A DNA stretch of 64,000 bases from an uncultured Coriobacteriaceae bacterium (GCA_944319885.1 CALUFC010000004.1:57433-121432); one strand, 5' to 3'; positions 7,609-15,784 are shown, counted from the stretch's first letter. Made by a program: numbers and translations. The notes: a model not told the origin generated them from the sequence alone.

Positions 7609-9632
7609 TTTCCCAGCTCCGAGTAGTAGTCTTTCCTGTTTTCGTAAGACAAGACCCCTGCTTCGAGGATCTCAAGCATGGATTCAGCGGTCTTGATCTC
7701 CTGACTGCCGTTGCGCAGCGCTTTGTCATGAGGGCTTCCGCACAGCATCAGATACTGCTTCGTAACCTCGTCGTATTTGGTAATGAATACTTTTTCGGGG
7801 TTCAAATCGAACCCAAGTACTTGATTGTGCGTCGCGACGACAACCGCCGCGTTGCTTGCCAAGTCCCTAATCTTGCTTGCGATTGATTTGCTGAGGAAGG
7901 GATTGTCGAAAGATGACTCAGGTTCATCGATGAGGACGATGCTAGACCCGTACGCTTCGTGTAGCTTTCCGAGAAACACGCATTCAGTCCGTTGACCACC
8001 TGAAAGCTTTGCCCCTTTTGAATCTATCATGCCCACCTCGACGGAAAAAAGCCCCTGCGAAAGATCAACGTCCTCAGGAATCGAAAGGAGCGTGTCGAGA
8101 TAATCCGCTGCTTCCTTCTTGGTTATCTGCGCAAGAGACGTACTCGTCTTTCCTAGAGCGCTCTTTATCTCGTTTGCGCTGGTAAATTTTCTGCGGTTTG
8201 CGACGATTGCGTATTTCGAATAAGCGGAGAAATTGTCGTCTGCAATCTTTTTTGGTTTCCAACATCTATCGAGGAGCGAGGAAGCTTTCCTGAAGAACAA
8301 CTCTTCTTCAAATACTTTTTCCAAGATGGGTTGAGGATACTCATCGACTGCGGAAATCTTCAGCTTTTGTCGTGCCGCATGTACGATTTTGTTCGTTAAC
8401 CTGACTTGCTCCTGCTCAATCCTCTCGTGTTTCGCCCTGCGAACGAGGGATTTCAGCAAGGCAATAAGCCGTTCGCGTCCAATGGTCGACTCGATGAGGT
8501 CGGCATTGTCTTCCGACTTAAGAAGAGTGACAACTGCATTGATTAGTCCGCAAGTGTCCTTTTGATTCGGCGTCGTCATGTCTTCAGACGTGTAGAGGAC
8601 ACAGGACGAATAGCAATCTTGCTTGGAACTTGTCTCGGCATAAGATTTGAGACTTTTGAGATAGTCCTTGATGCTCGACAAGCGGTCCGCCTTGGTACCG
8701 TTTGCTTTTGCTTTAAGGAGTAAGTCATCCCATTTTGATAGATAATCTCTTCTTATACGGGAGAAGCGCCTGTTGAGCTCCTGGTAAAAGGTGTCTTCAG
8801 TTCCTTTCTCGACGAGTTCTCCCTGCTTAATGTAATAGACGTCTTTGTCATCACAGACGGATTGAATCCTGTCGAGGGAGAATGATTTGCCCGTGGACCG
8901 CTTACCGAGCAATAAATTCACGCCCTGGACGAGCGTTAGCCCTGGAGAGAACTCAAGGTTTGTGCTGCCGTCTTTGGCGTATCGAACCCCAGTTTTCAAT
9001 CCATGCCTGATTGCTCCAAATGAGGAGCTATCCGTTGCAAGGTAGACGCTCCCAGGATGGTACTGGCTCGATTTTTCAAAGTCATTGTCGGAGCCGAAGC
9101 GATAGTCAGTAAAGCTAACGGCTTGATAGCTCAGCTCTCCCTGCTTTGCCAGACGAATAGCCTTATTTGTGCTCGACGTTTCCAGCGCTGTGATGCGCGA
9201 GCCTAAAAGAGAAATGCTTTCTTGAGTGATGCACGGATCCTTCTGGTAATGAGGAACCACGATGCACTCATCGAGATGGGGGAAGCAATCCTCGAACTCC
9301 TCCAGGGTTAGACTGGCCTCGGTGTTTCCGGCCAGTTTGGTTTCGACCTGTTTGCATGACGCTTCATGGCGCGATAAATTGTCCGGGTCATCGATAACCA
9401 GAACATGCGTCTTAAGCGCGCTGACCTCAATTCCGGGCAAAACGAAACACGTATCGGCCAACTCGTCGCGAATAGAGTCAAACTGCGACCGATCGAAAAC
9501 ATTGTGATTGGTAACTGCGATGGCGTTCAGCTCGCAATTTGAAATATGCCTTTTAAGCTGCTCTATATTGAACTCAAAGTTTTCATCCCACGCGGTAGCG
9601 AGTGTATGGATATGCAAGTCAGCGTGAATCAT
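7605..9632 (-). CDS. PHP-domain protein fused to an SMC/ABC-type ATPase, 675 aa (defence-like)
   Basis: Residues 1-~230 form a PHP phosphoesterase domain: ADLHIHT at 4-10, TNHN near 41, PGIEVS and VVPHYQK. The remainder is an ABC/SMC-like ATPase: Walker A LLLGKRSTGKS near 240, signature KLSGGQR near 540, Walker B SIVLIDEPESS near 565 and an H-loop VVATHNQ, with a helical coiled region between. Two PHP positions look altered: TNHN in place of TDHN, and DSSS where a metal-binding DxH is usual. The nuclease may therefore use a reduced metal site. This architecture resembles proteins I recall being annotated as TrlF-family ATPases. It sits 2 bases after the PLD/Res chimera and overlaps the small acidic gene. 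Confidence 0.75.
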   Translation of the reverse strand: MIHADLHIHTLATAWDENFEFNIEQLKRHISNCELNAIAVTNHNVFDRSQFDSIRDELADTCFVLPGIEVSALKTHVLVIDDPDNLSRHEASCKQVETKLAGNTEASLTLEEFEDCFPHLDECIVVPHYQKDPCITQESISLLGSRITALETSSTNKAIRLAKQGELSYQAVSFTDYRFGSDNDFEKSSQYHPGSVYLATDSSSFGAIRHGLKTGVRYAKDGSTNLEFSPGLTLVQGVNLLLGKRSTGKSFSLDRIQSVCDDKDVYYIKQGELVEKGTEDTFYQELNRRFSRIRRDYLSKWDDLLLKAKANGTKADRLSSIKDYLKSLKSYAETSSKQDCYSSCVLYTSEDMTTPNQKDTCGLINAVVTLLKSEDNADLIESTIGRERLIALLKSLVRRAKHERIEQEQVRLTNKIVHAARQKLKISAVDEYPQPILEKVFEEELFFRKASSLLDRCWKPKKIADDNFSAYSKYAIVANRRKFTSANEIKSALGKTSTSLAQITKKEAADYLDTLLSIPEDVDLSQGLFSVEVGMIDSKGAKLSGGQRTECVFLGKLHEAYGSSIVLIDEPESSFDNPFLSKSIASKIRDLASNAAVVVATHNQVLGFDLNPEKVFITKYDEVTKQYLMLCGSPHDKALRNGSQEIKTAESMLEILEAGVLSYENRKDYYSELGK

Positions 9633-9634
9633 CT

Positions 9635-10348
9635 CTAAGCCTTCACCGCCTCGTACTGGTACGTTGTGCGCACGTTGTAGTGGAAGTCGTTTTCAAGATC
9701 AAGCGCCTCGAAGTGCTTCTTGGCGCAGCCGATCTTGATCTTCTCCGCGTCGCGCAGGGCGGGCTCGCCGTTCTTGCCGCCCTTGGTCTCGGTCACGAAG
9801 TACACGCGGTGCTCGCCGTCGGTCTCAGCAGCGCCCTCGAAGTGGCTCACGCCCGTCACGGTGCCGGGGCGGTGCTCATAGCCGAGTCCCTCTTGAGTGA
9901 AGGCCGCGCTCGCGCCCATGAAGCCGTGAGCGTCGCCATCGGGATTCTCTACGACGTAAGTCCCGCCGGGCTGGATGGCGCCGCGGACGCGCGCCGAGCG
10001 GAACGAGCCCCTGCTCCTAATCCAGTCGGCGCACTCGCGGGCGATGGCTCTCTGGTCGAGATTGTTGCTCAGCGTTAGTTCAAGTCCGACGCCTCCGACG
10101 CCGCGCTCACGACTGCGGCGCTCTAGCTCAAACTGGCGTGGATCCTTTGCATCCTCCATCGCTTTGATGAACGTCGGTTCGCTGAACAGGAATCGAACTT
10201 CATCAATCTTTGAGAGCTCCTCCTTGAGTTCTTTATAAGCAAACACCGTGAAGTAAGCACTGATTATGGAGAGTCTGGCATTCTCGTCAATGGAGGACGC
10301 AAGAGCATCACCGAGTCTCTCGGAGCCGACGTTATTCAGAAACTCCAC
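9635..10348 (-). CDS. Chimera of a phospholipase-D-like N-terminus and a type III restriction C-terminus, 237 aa
   Basis: It starts at a GTG (10348) one base after the ribbon-helix-helix stop, with GAAAGGG upstream. Residues 1-~160 match the phospholipase-D-like module that precedes SNF2-type helicases in defence proteins (ISAYFTVFAYKELKEEL, RFLFSEPTFI, NNLDQRAIARECADWI, GASAAFTQEGLG). From about residue 175 the sequence switches to the C-terminal tail of type III restriction subunits (VYFVTETKGG, ALRDAEKIKIGCAKKHFEAL), including a plausible nuclease Glu-Lys. The helicase that should lie between is absent. The frame is intact, so it may be expressed, but I infer it arose by internal deletion or recombination. 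Confidence 0.6.
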   Translation of the reverse strand: MEFLNNVGSERLGDALASSIDENARLSIISAYFTVFAYKELKEELSKIDEVRFLFSEPTFIKAMEDAKDPRQFELERRSRERGVGGVGLELTLSNNLDQRAIARECADWIRSRGSFRSARVRGAIQPGGTYVVENPDGDAHGFMGASAAFTQEGLGYEHRPGTVTGVSHFEGAAETDGEHRVYFVTETKGGKNGEPALRDAEKIKIGCAKKHFEALDLENDFHYNVRTTYQYEAVKA

Positions 10349-10349
10349 G

Positions 10350-10556
10350 TCAATCAGCCCTTTCCGAAAGACGCTCTATCAGAAGCATCTTGACGAAAGT
10401 CGTAAACGACATCCCGCTCAGGGCAGCGGTCTCCTTCGCGGCATCCCGGAGGTTTTCGGGAATTCGCATGCTCACAGGAACAGTGTTGCCCCCAACAAGA
10501 AACGCCTGCAATTCGCTAGGGGCGGCACCGTTGTCCAAAAGCTCACTATATTTCAT
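10350..10556 (-). CDS. Ribbon-helix-helix/antitoxin-like DNA-binding protein, 68 aa
   Basis: The ATG at 10556 is preceded by AGGAG at a 5-base spacing, so I prefer it to the upstream in-frame codon. The middle of the protein has a ribbon-helix-helix pattern: NTVPVSMRIPENLRDAAKE then TAALSGMSFTTFVKMLLIE. Such proteins bind DNA as dimers and often repress their own operons. It is the first gene of the leftward defence-like cluster and has a dyad just upstream (10571-10585). It is likely the operon's autoregulator; an antitoxin role is possible, but no classical toxin follows. Confidence 0.7.
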   Translation of the reverse strand: MKYSELLDNGAAPSELQAFLVGGNTVPVSMRIPENLRDAAKETAALSGMSFTTFVKMLLIERLSERAD

Positions 10557-10570
10557 GTAAGCTCCTGAGA

Positions 10571-10594
10571 AATGCATTTTGCATTACAAGTATA
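10571..10594 (-). promoter_or_regulatory. Promoter -10 and dyad operator of the defence-like cluster
   Basis: Read leftward, TATACT (10589-10594) is followed by the near-palindrome AATGCAAAATGCATT at 10571-10585, which would cover the transcription start. It lies 15 bases upstream of the ribbon-helix-helix start codon and is a plausible autorepression site. No good -35 hexamer was found. Confidence 0.45.
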
Positions 10595-10730
10595 GAACTA
10601 GTTTATCAGGTGGCGATTAGGTTAGACGGGGCGGAGCTGGGTCATCTGTCTTGATTCGAATCTGAATGCCAATTTGTTATTTGTTGTAGGATGAAAAGTG
10701 CTATTCAAACGCTGCGGCTTGGGGTGCGTC

Positions 10731-11918
10731 ATGTCTGAAGAGAACAATAATCAGCAACCGGGAGAGCTCATCCTCGGCCTCGTTCCGACTGATATCGAAG
10801 TAAAGACGGACGATGCCCTTCGTATTCCCTTCGATCAGCTACCGGCGCTTGGAGTGGGCCTGTCCTCATTGGTGAACGCTTTTGTTCCTGCTGTAGCATC
10901 TATTGCGGCGCCTGTTCTTTTCACGGTTACCGACGCTTCGGGCAGCCCGATACCACCCGCTATGCTCCAGGCATTTAAAGACGGTTCGGGACTTCTCGGA
11001 TCTTTCCGAGATCATGCTAATGGCTTCAGTCAAGCACGCCTCCACGTTGTCGAAGCTGCTTCGTCGGCGCCCGTCGCGTTTGATCCTGTAACACTCGCGA
11101 TGGCTGCTGCGCTCATGGTTGTTACCCAGAAGCTTGATTCCATACGGCGTACGCAGGAGGAAATGTTCGAGTATCTGAAGCAGCGTGACAAAGCCGAGCT
11201 TCGCGGTTCTCTTCAGGCTTTGGCGGACATCGCGCGGGACTATCGTTTTAATTGGTCAAACAGCACCTTCTTGCAGAGTTCTCATGCGCAAGTGCTCGAG
11301 ATCAGAAAGTGTGCGGATACTGTGGCAACGCTACAACGGGCGCAGGTCAGAGCCAAGCTAAACGGGGGACTTGTTGAAATCAGAGCAACTGTTGAGGGGC
11401 GGCTTTCTGAGCTCATCGATCACCTCGAGGAATACCGTCTTGCGACCTACGCGCACGCTCTCGCGTCCTTCTTGGAGCCATTGCTGAGCAACAATATGGA
11501 CAGCGCCTATCTTCATTCCGTATCTGAGCGCATATCCGCTCATGCGCTTGCGTATCTCGAGCTGTATACAGAATGCTACAACGCTTTCGAGAAAAGCACC
11601 CAGGGTTCTCTTGATGCCGCCGTACTCGGGGGTATTTCTGGAGCTGGTAAGGCGCTCGGAGGGCTTCTTTCCCAAACCCCGCTTGGGGACATTACGCCGG
11701 TTGATGAGGCTCTCAAGGATGCGGGAGAGGGGATTGGTAAGTTCAACGACGAAATAAACGATTCTCTTATGGCAAGGCTTCGCAGCATGAGCTCACCTGA
11801 GGTGCTTCCCCTGCAAGAAGGCGTAGAATCTATCGCCCTGTTGCGGGAAAAGCCCATGGCGATCGCCGCTGACTCAAGCGCGATTTATCTTCTTCCAGAT
11901 GAGGAGCTCTGCGACTGA
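10731..11918 (+). CDS. Conserved hypothetical protein, 395 aa, with a short hydrophobic segment
   Basis: It starts at an ATG at 10731 with a GGGG-rich ribosome binding site 7 bases upstream. The middle contains a hydrophobic run (FDPVTLAMAAALMVV) followed by a charged helical region: TQKLDSIRRTQEEMFEYLKQ and DKAELRGSLQALADIARDY. A further Gly-rich hydrophobic patch lies near residue 300. The pattern of an N-terminal beta part, short amphipathic or membrane-like helix and long helical domain recalls uncharacterised proteins found near mobile DNA in Firmicutes and Actinobacteria. It stands alone, divergent from the defence-like cluster. Function unknown. Confidence 0.65.
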   Translation: MSEENNNQQPGELILGLVPTDIEVKTDDALRIPFDQLPALGVGLSSLVNAFVPAVASIAAPVLFTVTDASGSPIPPAMLQAFKDGSGLLGSFRDHANGFSQARLHVVEAASSAPVAFDPVTLAMAAALMVVTQKLDSIRRTQEEMFEYLKQRDKAELRGSLQALADIARDYRFNWSNSTFLQSSHAQVLEIRKCADTVATLQRAQVRAKLNGGLVEIRATVEGRLSELIDHLEEYRLATYAHALASFLEPLLSNNMDSAYLHSVSERISAHALAYLELYTECYNAFEKSTQGSLDAAVLGGISGAGKALGGLLSQTPLGDITPVDEALKDAGEGIGKFNDEINDSLMARLRSMSSPEVLPLQEGVESIALLREKPMAIAADSSAIYLLPDEELCD

Positions 11919-11934
11919 TTGCTGCTGAGCTGGG

Positions 11935-12345
11935 TCATTCCGGAGTATTTGAAGCCAGAAGGTGCGCGTAGATATCGTCCTGAAGTTTGGCGACGTGTGA
12001 TTGCAGGTCTTTGATTTTCTCCCGCTTGCTCTTGCCCTTGGCGGTCTTTACCAGTGGCAGGGCGAGTCTCAGCGTCGACAGGGTCCGTTGCCATTCGTTG
12101 ACAAGCGAGGTGCTCGGCACAATCTGAAGCCCCGAGGCGAGCAATCCCTCTATGGCGTCGAGCTGCGCCTCAATGCGCGCGATAGGACTGAGTGCTTTGG
12201 AGGGGTGAATGCTGCGGAAGAACTCGAGAACGCGGTCGTCCTTGTTGAGGTGCTCCCATACCGCGATGAGGTTCTCGGGGTTGAGGAAGGTGCTGGCGAC
12301 CCGCCAGACAGCGGCGGGAACCTTGAGGGGGCGTTTGGCCGGCAT
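11935..12345 (-). CDS. Hypothetical helical protein, 136 aa
   Basis: The start at 12345 has a clear AAAGGAG seven bases upstream. The product is mostly helical and basic at the N-terminus (MPAKRPLKVPAAVWRVASTF). A C-terminal charged helix contains KTAKGKSKREKIKDLQSHVA, which could be a short coiled coil. It converges with the 395-residue hypothetical gene, with only 16 bases between the stops. I do not recognise a family. Confidence 0.55.
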   Translation of the reverse strand: MPAKRPLKVPAAVWRVASTFLNPENLIAVWEHLNKDDRVLEFFRSIHPSKALSPIARIEAQLDAIEGLLASGLQIVPSTSLVNEWQRTLSTLRLALPLVKTAKGKSKREKIKDLQSHVAKLQDDIYAHLLASNTPE

Positions 12346-13014
12346 GTTCGAGCTCCTTTACAACGAACTGTGCTCCTCCCAGTATAAAGGGCAAGCTGTT
12401 TGGTAAGTGTTTGGTGCTGAGGGGAAATCGTCGCACCTGAGCTTGGGCCGGAGCGCAGCGTGTTTTGATTCGCTTCGACTTTCTCGTTCGCCATCTTCTG
12501 CGTCGGCTTCGGATGCCTCGTCATGCGAATCACTTCGTGGAATTCGATGGAGCCCCTCACGGTGGATTGCTCGAGCGCGTCACAGAAGGAAGGAGAGGGC
12601 CCAGGCACCGGTGCACTGAAGCCCCGGTAGGAATCCCTCTCCCCATTGCAAGGGCACTACCCTCCCTGTTAAAGGTCAGCGAGGGATCGCCCTTACGAAG
12701 AAGGTGAGCCGAAAGGTCGTTCCCTGAATCAACCGGGCGCGCAATCGGCTCAAGATGAGGCTGTGTCCCGATTCGAAAGTCTGGGCGTGCCTCGACTCGG
12801 GGCGTTTGCGCGGGGATTTCACCCGCGCTGGCCTCCTTTGATCCCCTTTGGTTCCAGTTGCGTTCTCACGCGCCTCTGGCCACCCGAGGGGGAGGGAGCC
12901 TCCGGGTAGCGGCAACTGCATGCAACTATAGGTGTCGCAAACAGATGCCGCACTCATCTGTATTATCGCATGTGTGGTCTTACCTTTCCACTCACGGCGT
13001 CCCTTGAACTCGTG
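12346..13014. other. 669-base region without a supported gene; possible structured RNA or decayed sequence
   Basis: No frame here has both coding character and a ribosome binding site. Base-pairing potential is high. CAGTTGC (12855-12861) pairs with GCAACTG (12912-12918) around an inner near-hairpin of ACCCGAGGG with CCTCCGGGT. GCGCGGG pairs with CCCGCGC around 12808-12827. A 10-base palindrome GCACCGGTGC lies near 12605-12614. These features suggest a folded noncoding element or an intergenic repeat; nothing more can be said. Confidence 0.3.
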
Positions 13015-14421
13015 TTAGCCTGCCTGACTGTCATCAATAAGGATGATGTCGTCGCGGTCGCGCGCCGCATCGCGTAGCCGGTCGGTGAAGCCACTGATGC
13101 TAAAGATGACGAGCGTGTTGTCCAAGTGCGCCGCCTCGGGGACGGAGGCGACCTTTTCCTCAAGCTCGTGCAGCACGTTCTCGCCCACGGGGTTCTTCCA
13201 GAACTTGCACTCGCCCCAAATCGCACGCCGGTCGGTGTTGCTCACCGCGCAGGCGTCGATTTCGTGCGAGCCGCTCCACCAGCGGCCGACACGCTCGGGA
13301 ATGAAGGGGAGAGACGCCTCGTCGACAAGGTCCCACAGGCGCTCTTGGCACACGGTCTCATACACGCGCGCCACGTGGGCGTCGACGAAGTTTTGCCTGA
13401 TGCGTCGCTCCACCGCCTCCACGCGCCCGGTCTCCAGATAGCTCAGATTGGGGAGCACGAAGGTAAACCAGAACGCGATGAAGTTGTCGCAAATCTTGTA
13501 GAGCGAGCGCTTGCTCTTCTCGGGGTTGCGCTCGGTCACGGGCGTCTCGCGCGCGAGTATATCGAGATCGATAAGGGTTTTAAGGTACTTCGAGATGCTC
13601 GTCTGCTTCATGCCAAAGCGCGACGCAATTTCGCTCGGTCGCTCGGCACCGCCGGCGATGACGCGCATGAGTGCATAATAGCTGCCGATGTCTTTGACCT
13701 CGTTTTGCAAGAGAAACGTAGGCTCGCCGTAGAGAAAGCTATCCTTTTTTAGGACGTTTTCGGTGATGGCTTGGTAGATATCGGGCTGGTCCTCGAAGAG
13801 CTCGATGTATTTGGGCACGCCGCCCGTTACGGCATAGCGCTCCACCAGCTCACGCATGGAGTAGCCGGGGAAGAACTCGTGGTAATGCGCGAAGGGAATC
13901 TGTTGCAGACGGATCTGCGCGGTGCGCCTGCCATAGAGAGGGCTATCCTCTGCGAGCACTTGATCGCGCATGAGCGAGATAAGAGAACCGCAAAGGATGA
14001 GCATCACGTTGGCGTCTTTAAGAATGGTGTCCCAGACGCGCTGGAAGATCGAGGGGTAGGCAGGATTGGCTTTTCCCAAGTATTGGAACTCGTCTATAAC
14101 GATTACCGTCCGCGTCTGGTCTGAGGTGCAAACGCGTGCGAGCTCGCGGAACAGATCTTCCCATCGATCGATGCGCGCGTTTCTGAGCAGGTCGTTGTCG
14201 AGAAAGTCTGCCAAAATACCCTGGAAGCTCTGGAGATTCTGTAGCTCGGGTTCTTGGGTAGCGAGATAGTAGAGGGCGCGCTTGTTCTGAATGAATTGGT
14301 TGATGAGCGCGGTTTTGCCTACGCGGCGACGCCCGTAGATGACCACAAACGACGAGCCAGCGCGCGCATATTCGCGTTCCAAGGTGTCGAGTTCCGCTTG
14401 TCGGTCGATGAATGTATCCAT
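13015..14421 (-). CDS. Archaeal-type AAA ATPase with DUF234-like C-terminus, 468 aa
   Basis: The start at 14421 has AAGGGG seven bases upstream. The Walker A motif is YGRRRVGKTALI near residue 30 and Walker B is VIVIDEFQYL near 110. A winged-helix stretch follows (IASRFGMKQTSISKYLKTL). The C-terminal DUF234-like region includes EIDACAVSNTD and GECKFWKNPVG, a PD-(D/E)XK-type nuclease pattern (E-ID...E-CK). Members are common in anaerobes and archaea and have no settled function; a defence or mobile-element role has been suggested for the group. It is divergent from the CBS gene across an AT-rich region with inverted repeats. Confidence 0.75.
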   Translation of the reverse strand: MDTFIDRQAELDTLEREYARAGSSFVVIYGRRRVGKTALINQFIQNKRALYYLATQEPELQNLQSFQGILADFLDNDLLRNARIDRWEDLFRELARVCTSDQTRTVIVIDEFQYLGKANPAYPSIFQRVWDTILKDANVMLILCGSLISLMRDQVLAEDSPLYGRRTAQIRLQQIPFAHYHEFFPGYSMRELVERYAVTGGVPKYIELFEDQPDIYQAITENVLKKDSFLYGEPTFLLQNEVKDIGSYYALMRVIAGGAERPSEIASRFGMKQTSISKYLKTLIDLDILARETPVTERNPEKSKRSLYKICDNFIAFWFTFVLPNLSYLETGRVEAVERRIRQNFVDAHVARVYETVCQERLWDLVDEASLPFIPERVGRWWSGSHEIDACAVSNTDRRAIWGECKFWKNPVGENVLHELEEKVASVPEAAHLDNTLVIFSISGFTDRLRDAARDRDDIILIDDSQAG

Positions 14422-14460
14422 AGCGTCGCCCCTTGCATACATGCTGATGCTGACAATCAA

Positions 14461-14497
14461 GATTATTCTAACAAGAATTATTCTGTTTGGAATAATC
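14461..14497. promoter_or_regulatory. AT-rich inverted repeats between divergent genes (operator candidate)
   Basis: GATTATTC (14461-14468) and GAATAATC (14490-14497) form perfect 8-base inverted arms. A third related copy, GAATTATTCT (14475-14484), lies between them. The base composition contrasts sharply with the GC-rich surroundings. The region lies 40 bases upstream of the AAA ATPase start and 84 bases upstream of the CBS gene, so it could control either or both. Confidence 0.4.
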
Positions 14498-14580
14498 ATT
14501 GACAGACGATGTGGGGTCGACCGCGATTCTGTCCCCAGCGGGTCGGGTACCATGGACGTAGACAATCGGAAGGGGCGCCC

Positions 14581-15288
14581 ATGACCGCTGACAACACCGT
14601 TGAGTTCTTGGATCTGTATAACCGGCTCGAGCGGCTCATTCGCGAGCGGTATAACCTCTCGCGCGATGGCGGCGCCATCGCGTGGCTGCTCAGCCGCGAC
14701 AAGGCGCCCCGGGCGCTTCGCGACGAGCTCGACTACTACCGCGAGGTGCGGAATTTCCTCCAGCATAACGAACGCATCGACGGGTCGTACGCCGTCATCC
14801 CCAGCGACGCCATGCTCGACGCGCTCCGCTCTACGCTCGAGCGCTTTGAGGGCATGGGCGCGGCCGAGGACGTCTGCACCCGGCGCGATAAAATTCGCAT
14901 TGCCACCATGGACGAGCCCCTGCGCCCGGTGCTGCGCGACATGGCCGAGCACGGCTACGCGCATGTGCCCATCTTGGCCGACGGGCGCGTGGTGGGCGTG
15001 CTGAGCGAGAGCACCGTGCTCTCGTATCTGGTGGACGACATGGCGCTCGAGATTCCCGAGGCGGCGACGCTCAAGCAGCTGGAGCGCCTGCTCGCCCTCG
15101 ACGCGCACGAGCCGGGGCGCTTTGCCTTTGTGGCGCGCCGCGAGCCCGCCGACGAGGTGGCGGAGCTCTTCCAGGCGTCGCTCAGGCAGGCAAACCGCCT
15201 CGTCATGGTGTTTGTGACCGAACACGGCAAACCCGACGAGCGGCTCCTCGGCATCATTACCGCTTGGGACCTCGCTAAGTTCTTTTAA
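14581..15288 (+). CDS. CBS-domain protein, 235 aa
   Basis: It starts at an ATG at 14581 just after GGAAGGGG. The N-terminal ~90 residues are helical and resemble a small HEPN-like or DUF-type domain (EFLDLYNRLERLIRERYNL; FLQHNERIDGSYAVIP). The C-terminal half holds a CBS pair (GYAHVPILADGRVVGVLSES and LGIITAWDLAKFF). CBS pairs bind adenosine nucleotides and tune attached domains. There is no transporter or enzyme domain here, so it is probably a stand-alone sensor. Its stop is 9 bases from the convergent deformylase-like gene. Confidence 0.7.
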   Translation: MTADNTVEFLDLYNRLERLIRERYNLSRDGGAIAWLLSRDKAPRALRDELDYYREVRNFLQHNERIDGSYAVIPSDAMLDALRSTLERFEGMGAAEDVCTRRDKIRIATMDEPLRPVLRDMAEHGYAHVPILADGRVVGVLSESTVLSYLVDDMALEIPEAATLKQLERLLALDAHEPGRFAFVARREPADEVAELFQASLRQANRLVMVFVTEHGKPDERLLGIITAWDLAKFF

Positions 15289-15297
15289 GCGGAGGCG

Positions 15298-15720
15298 TTA
15301 GATAACGATGCCTGAGCAGTGGTCTATCTCGTGCTGGATGATCTCTGCGGTGTAGCCGCTGAAGCGCTCGGTGCGCTCGCGCCAGCTCTCGTCCTGGTAG
15401 CGCACGGTGATGCGGCGGTAGCGCGTGGTGGGGCGGACGCCCGTGAGCGAGAGACAGCCCTCCTCGGTCTCAAAGGGTTCCGCTTGCGCGATGAGCTCTG
15501 GGTTGTACATGAGGCGGGCGGGGGAGTCCGCAGCGCCGCCCTCGGAAAACACGATGATGCGCTTGAGGACGCCGATCATGTTCGCCGCCATCCCTACGCA
15601 CTCCGTCCGGTGTGCGGCAAAGGTGTCCAGAAGGTCCTGCGCATGGGGCTCGTCGCCGGGTACGGCGTCTGCTGAGGGGCGTGCGAGGATGATGCGCGAG
15701 GTCATGATGGGGCGAATCAC
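15298..15720 (-). CDS. Peptide deformylase-like protein, 140 aa
   Basis: A GTG start at 15720 is supported by AAAGGAG five bases upstream. Two of the three deformylase motifs are intact: EGCLSL with the metal-binding Cys, and HEIDH with the two His ligands and catalytic Glu. Motif I reads GMAANMIG where G-x-AAxQ-IG is usual, so the conserved Gln that stabilises the reaction intermediate appears to be Met. The chain is also shorter than the ~165-185 residues of housekeeping enzymes. It may be an accessory deformylase with altered activity; the cell's main def gene is likely elsewhere. Confidence 0.75.
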   Translation of the reverse strand: MIRPIMTSRIILARPSADAVPGDEPHAQDLLDTFAAHRTECVGMAANMIGVLKRIIVFSEGGAADSPARLMYNPELIAQAEPFETEEGCLSLTGVRPTTRYRRITVRYQDESWRERTERFSGYTAEIIQHEIDHCSGIVI

Positions 15721-15784
15721 GGTTGCTCCTTTGGGTTAGCTGTTCAGCGCGTTGCGGCGGCGGGCGCCGGGTTTTGGTGAACGC

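Noticed and set aside
12676..12957. A 93-codon leftward frame in the noncoding gap
   Set aside because: Arg/Pro-rich, no ribosome binding site, no recognised domain, and the stretch is dominated by inverted repeats.
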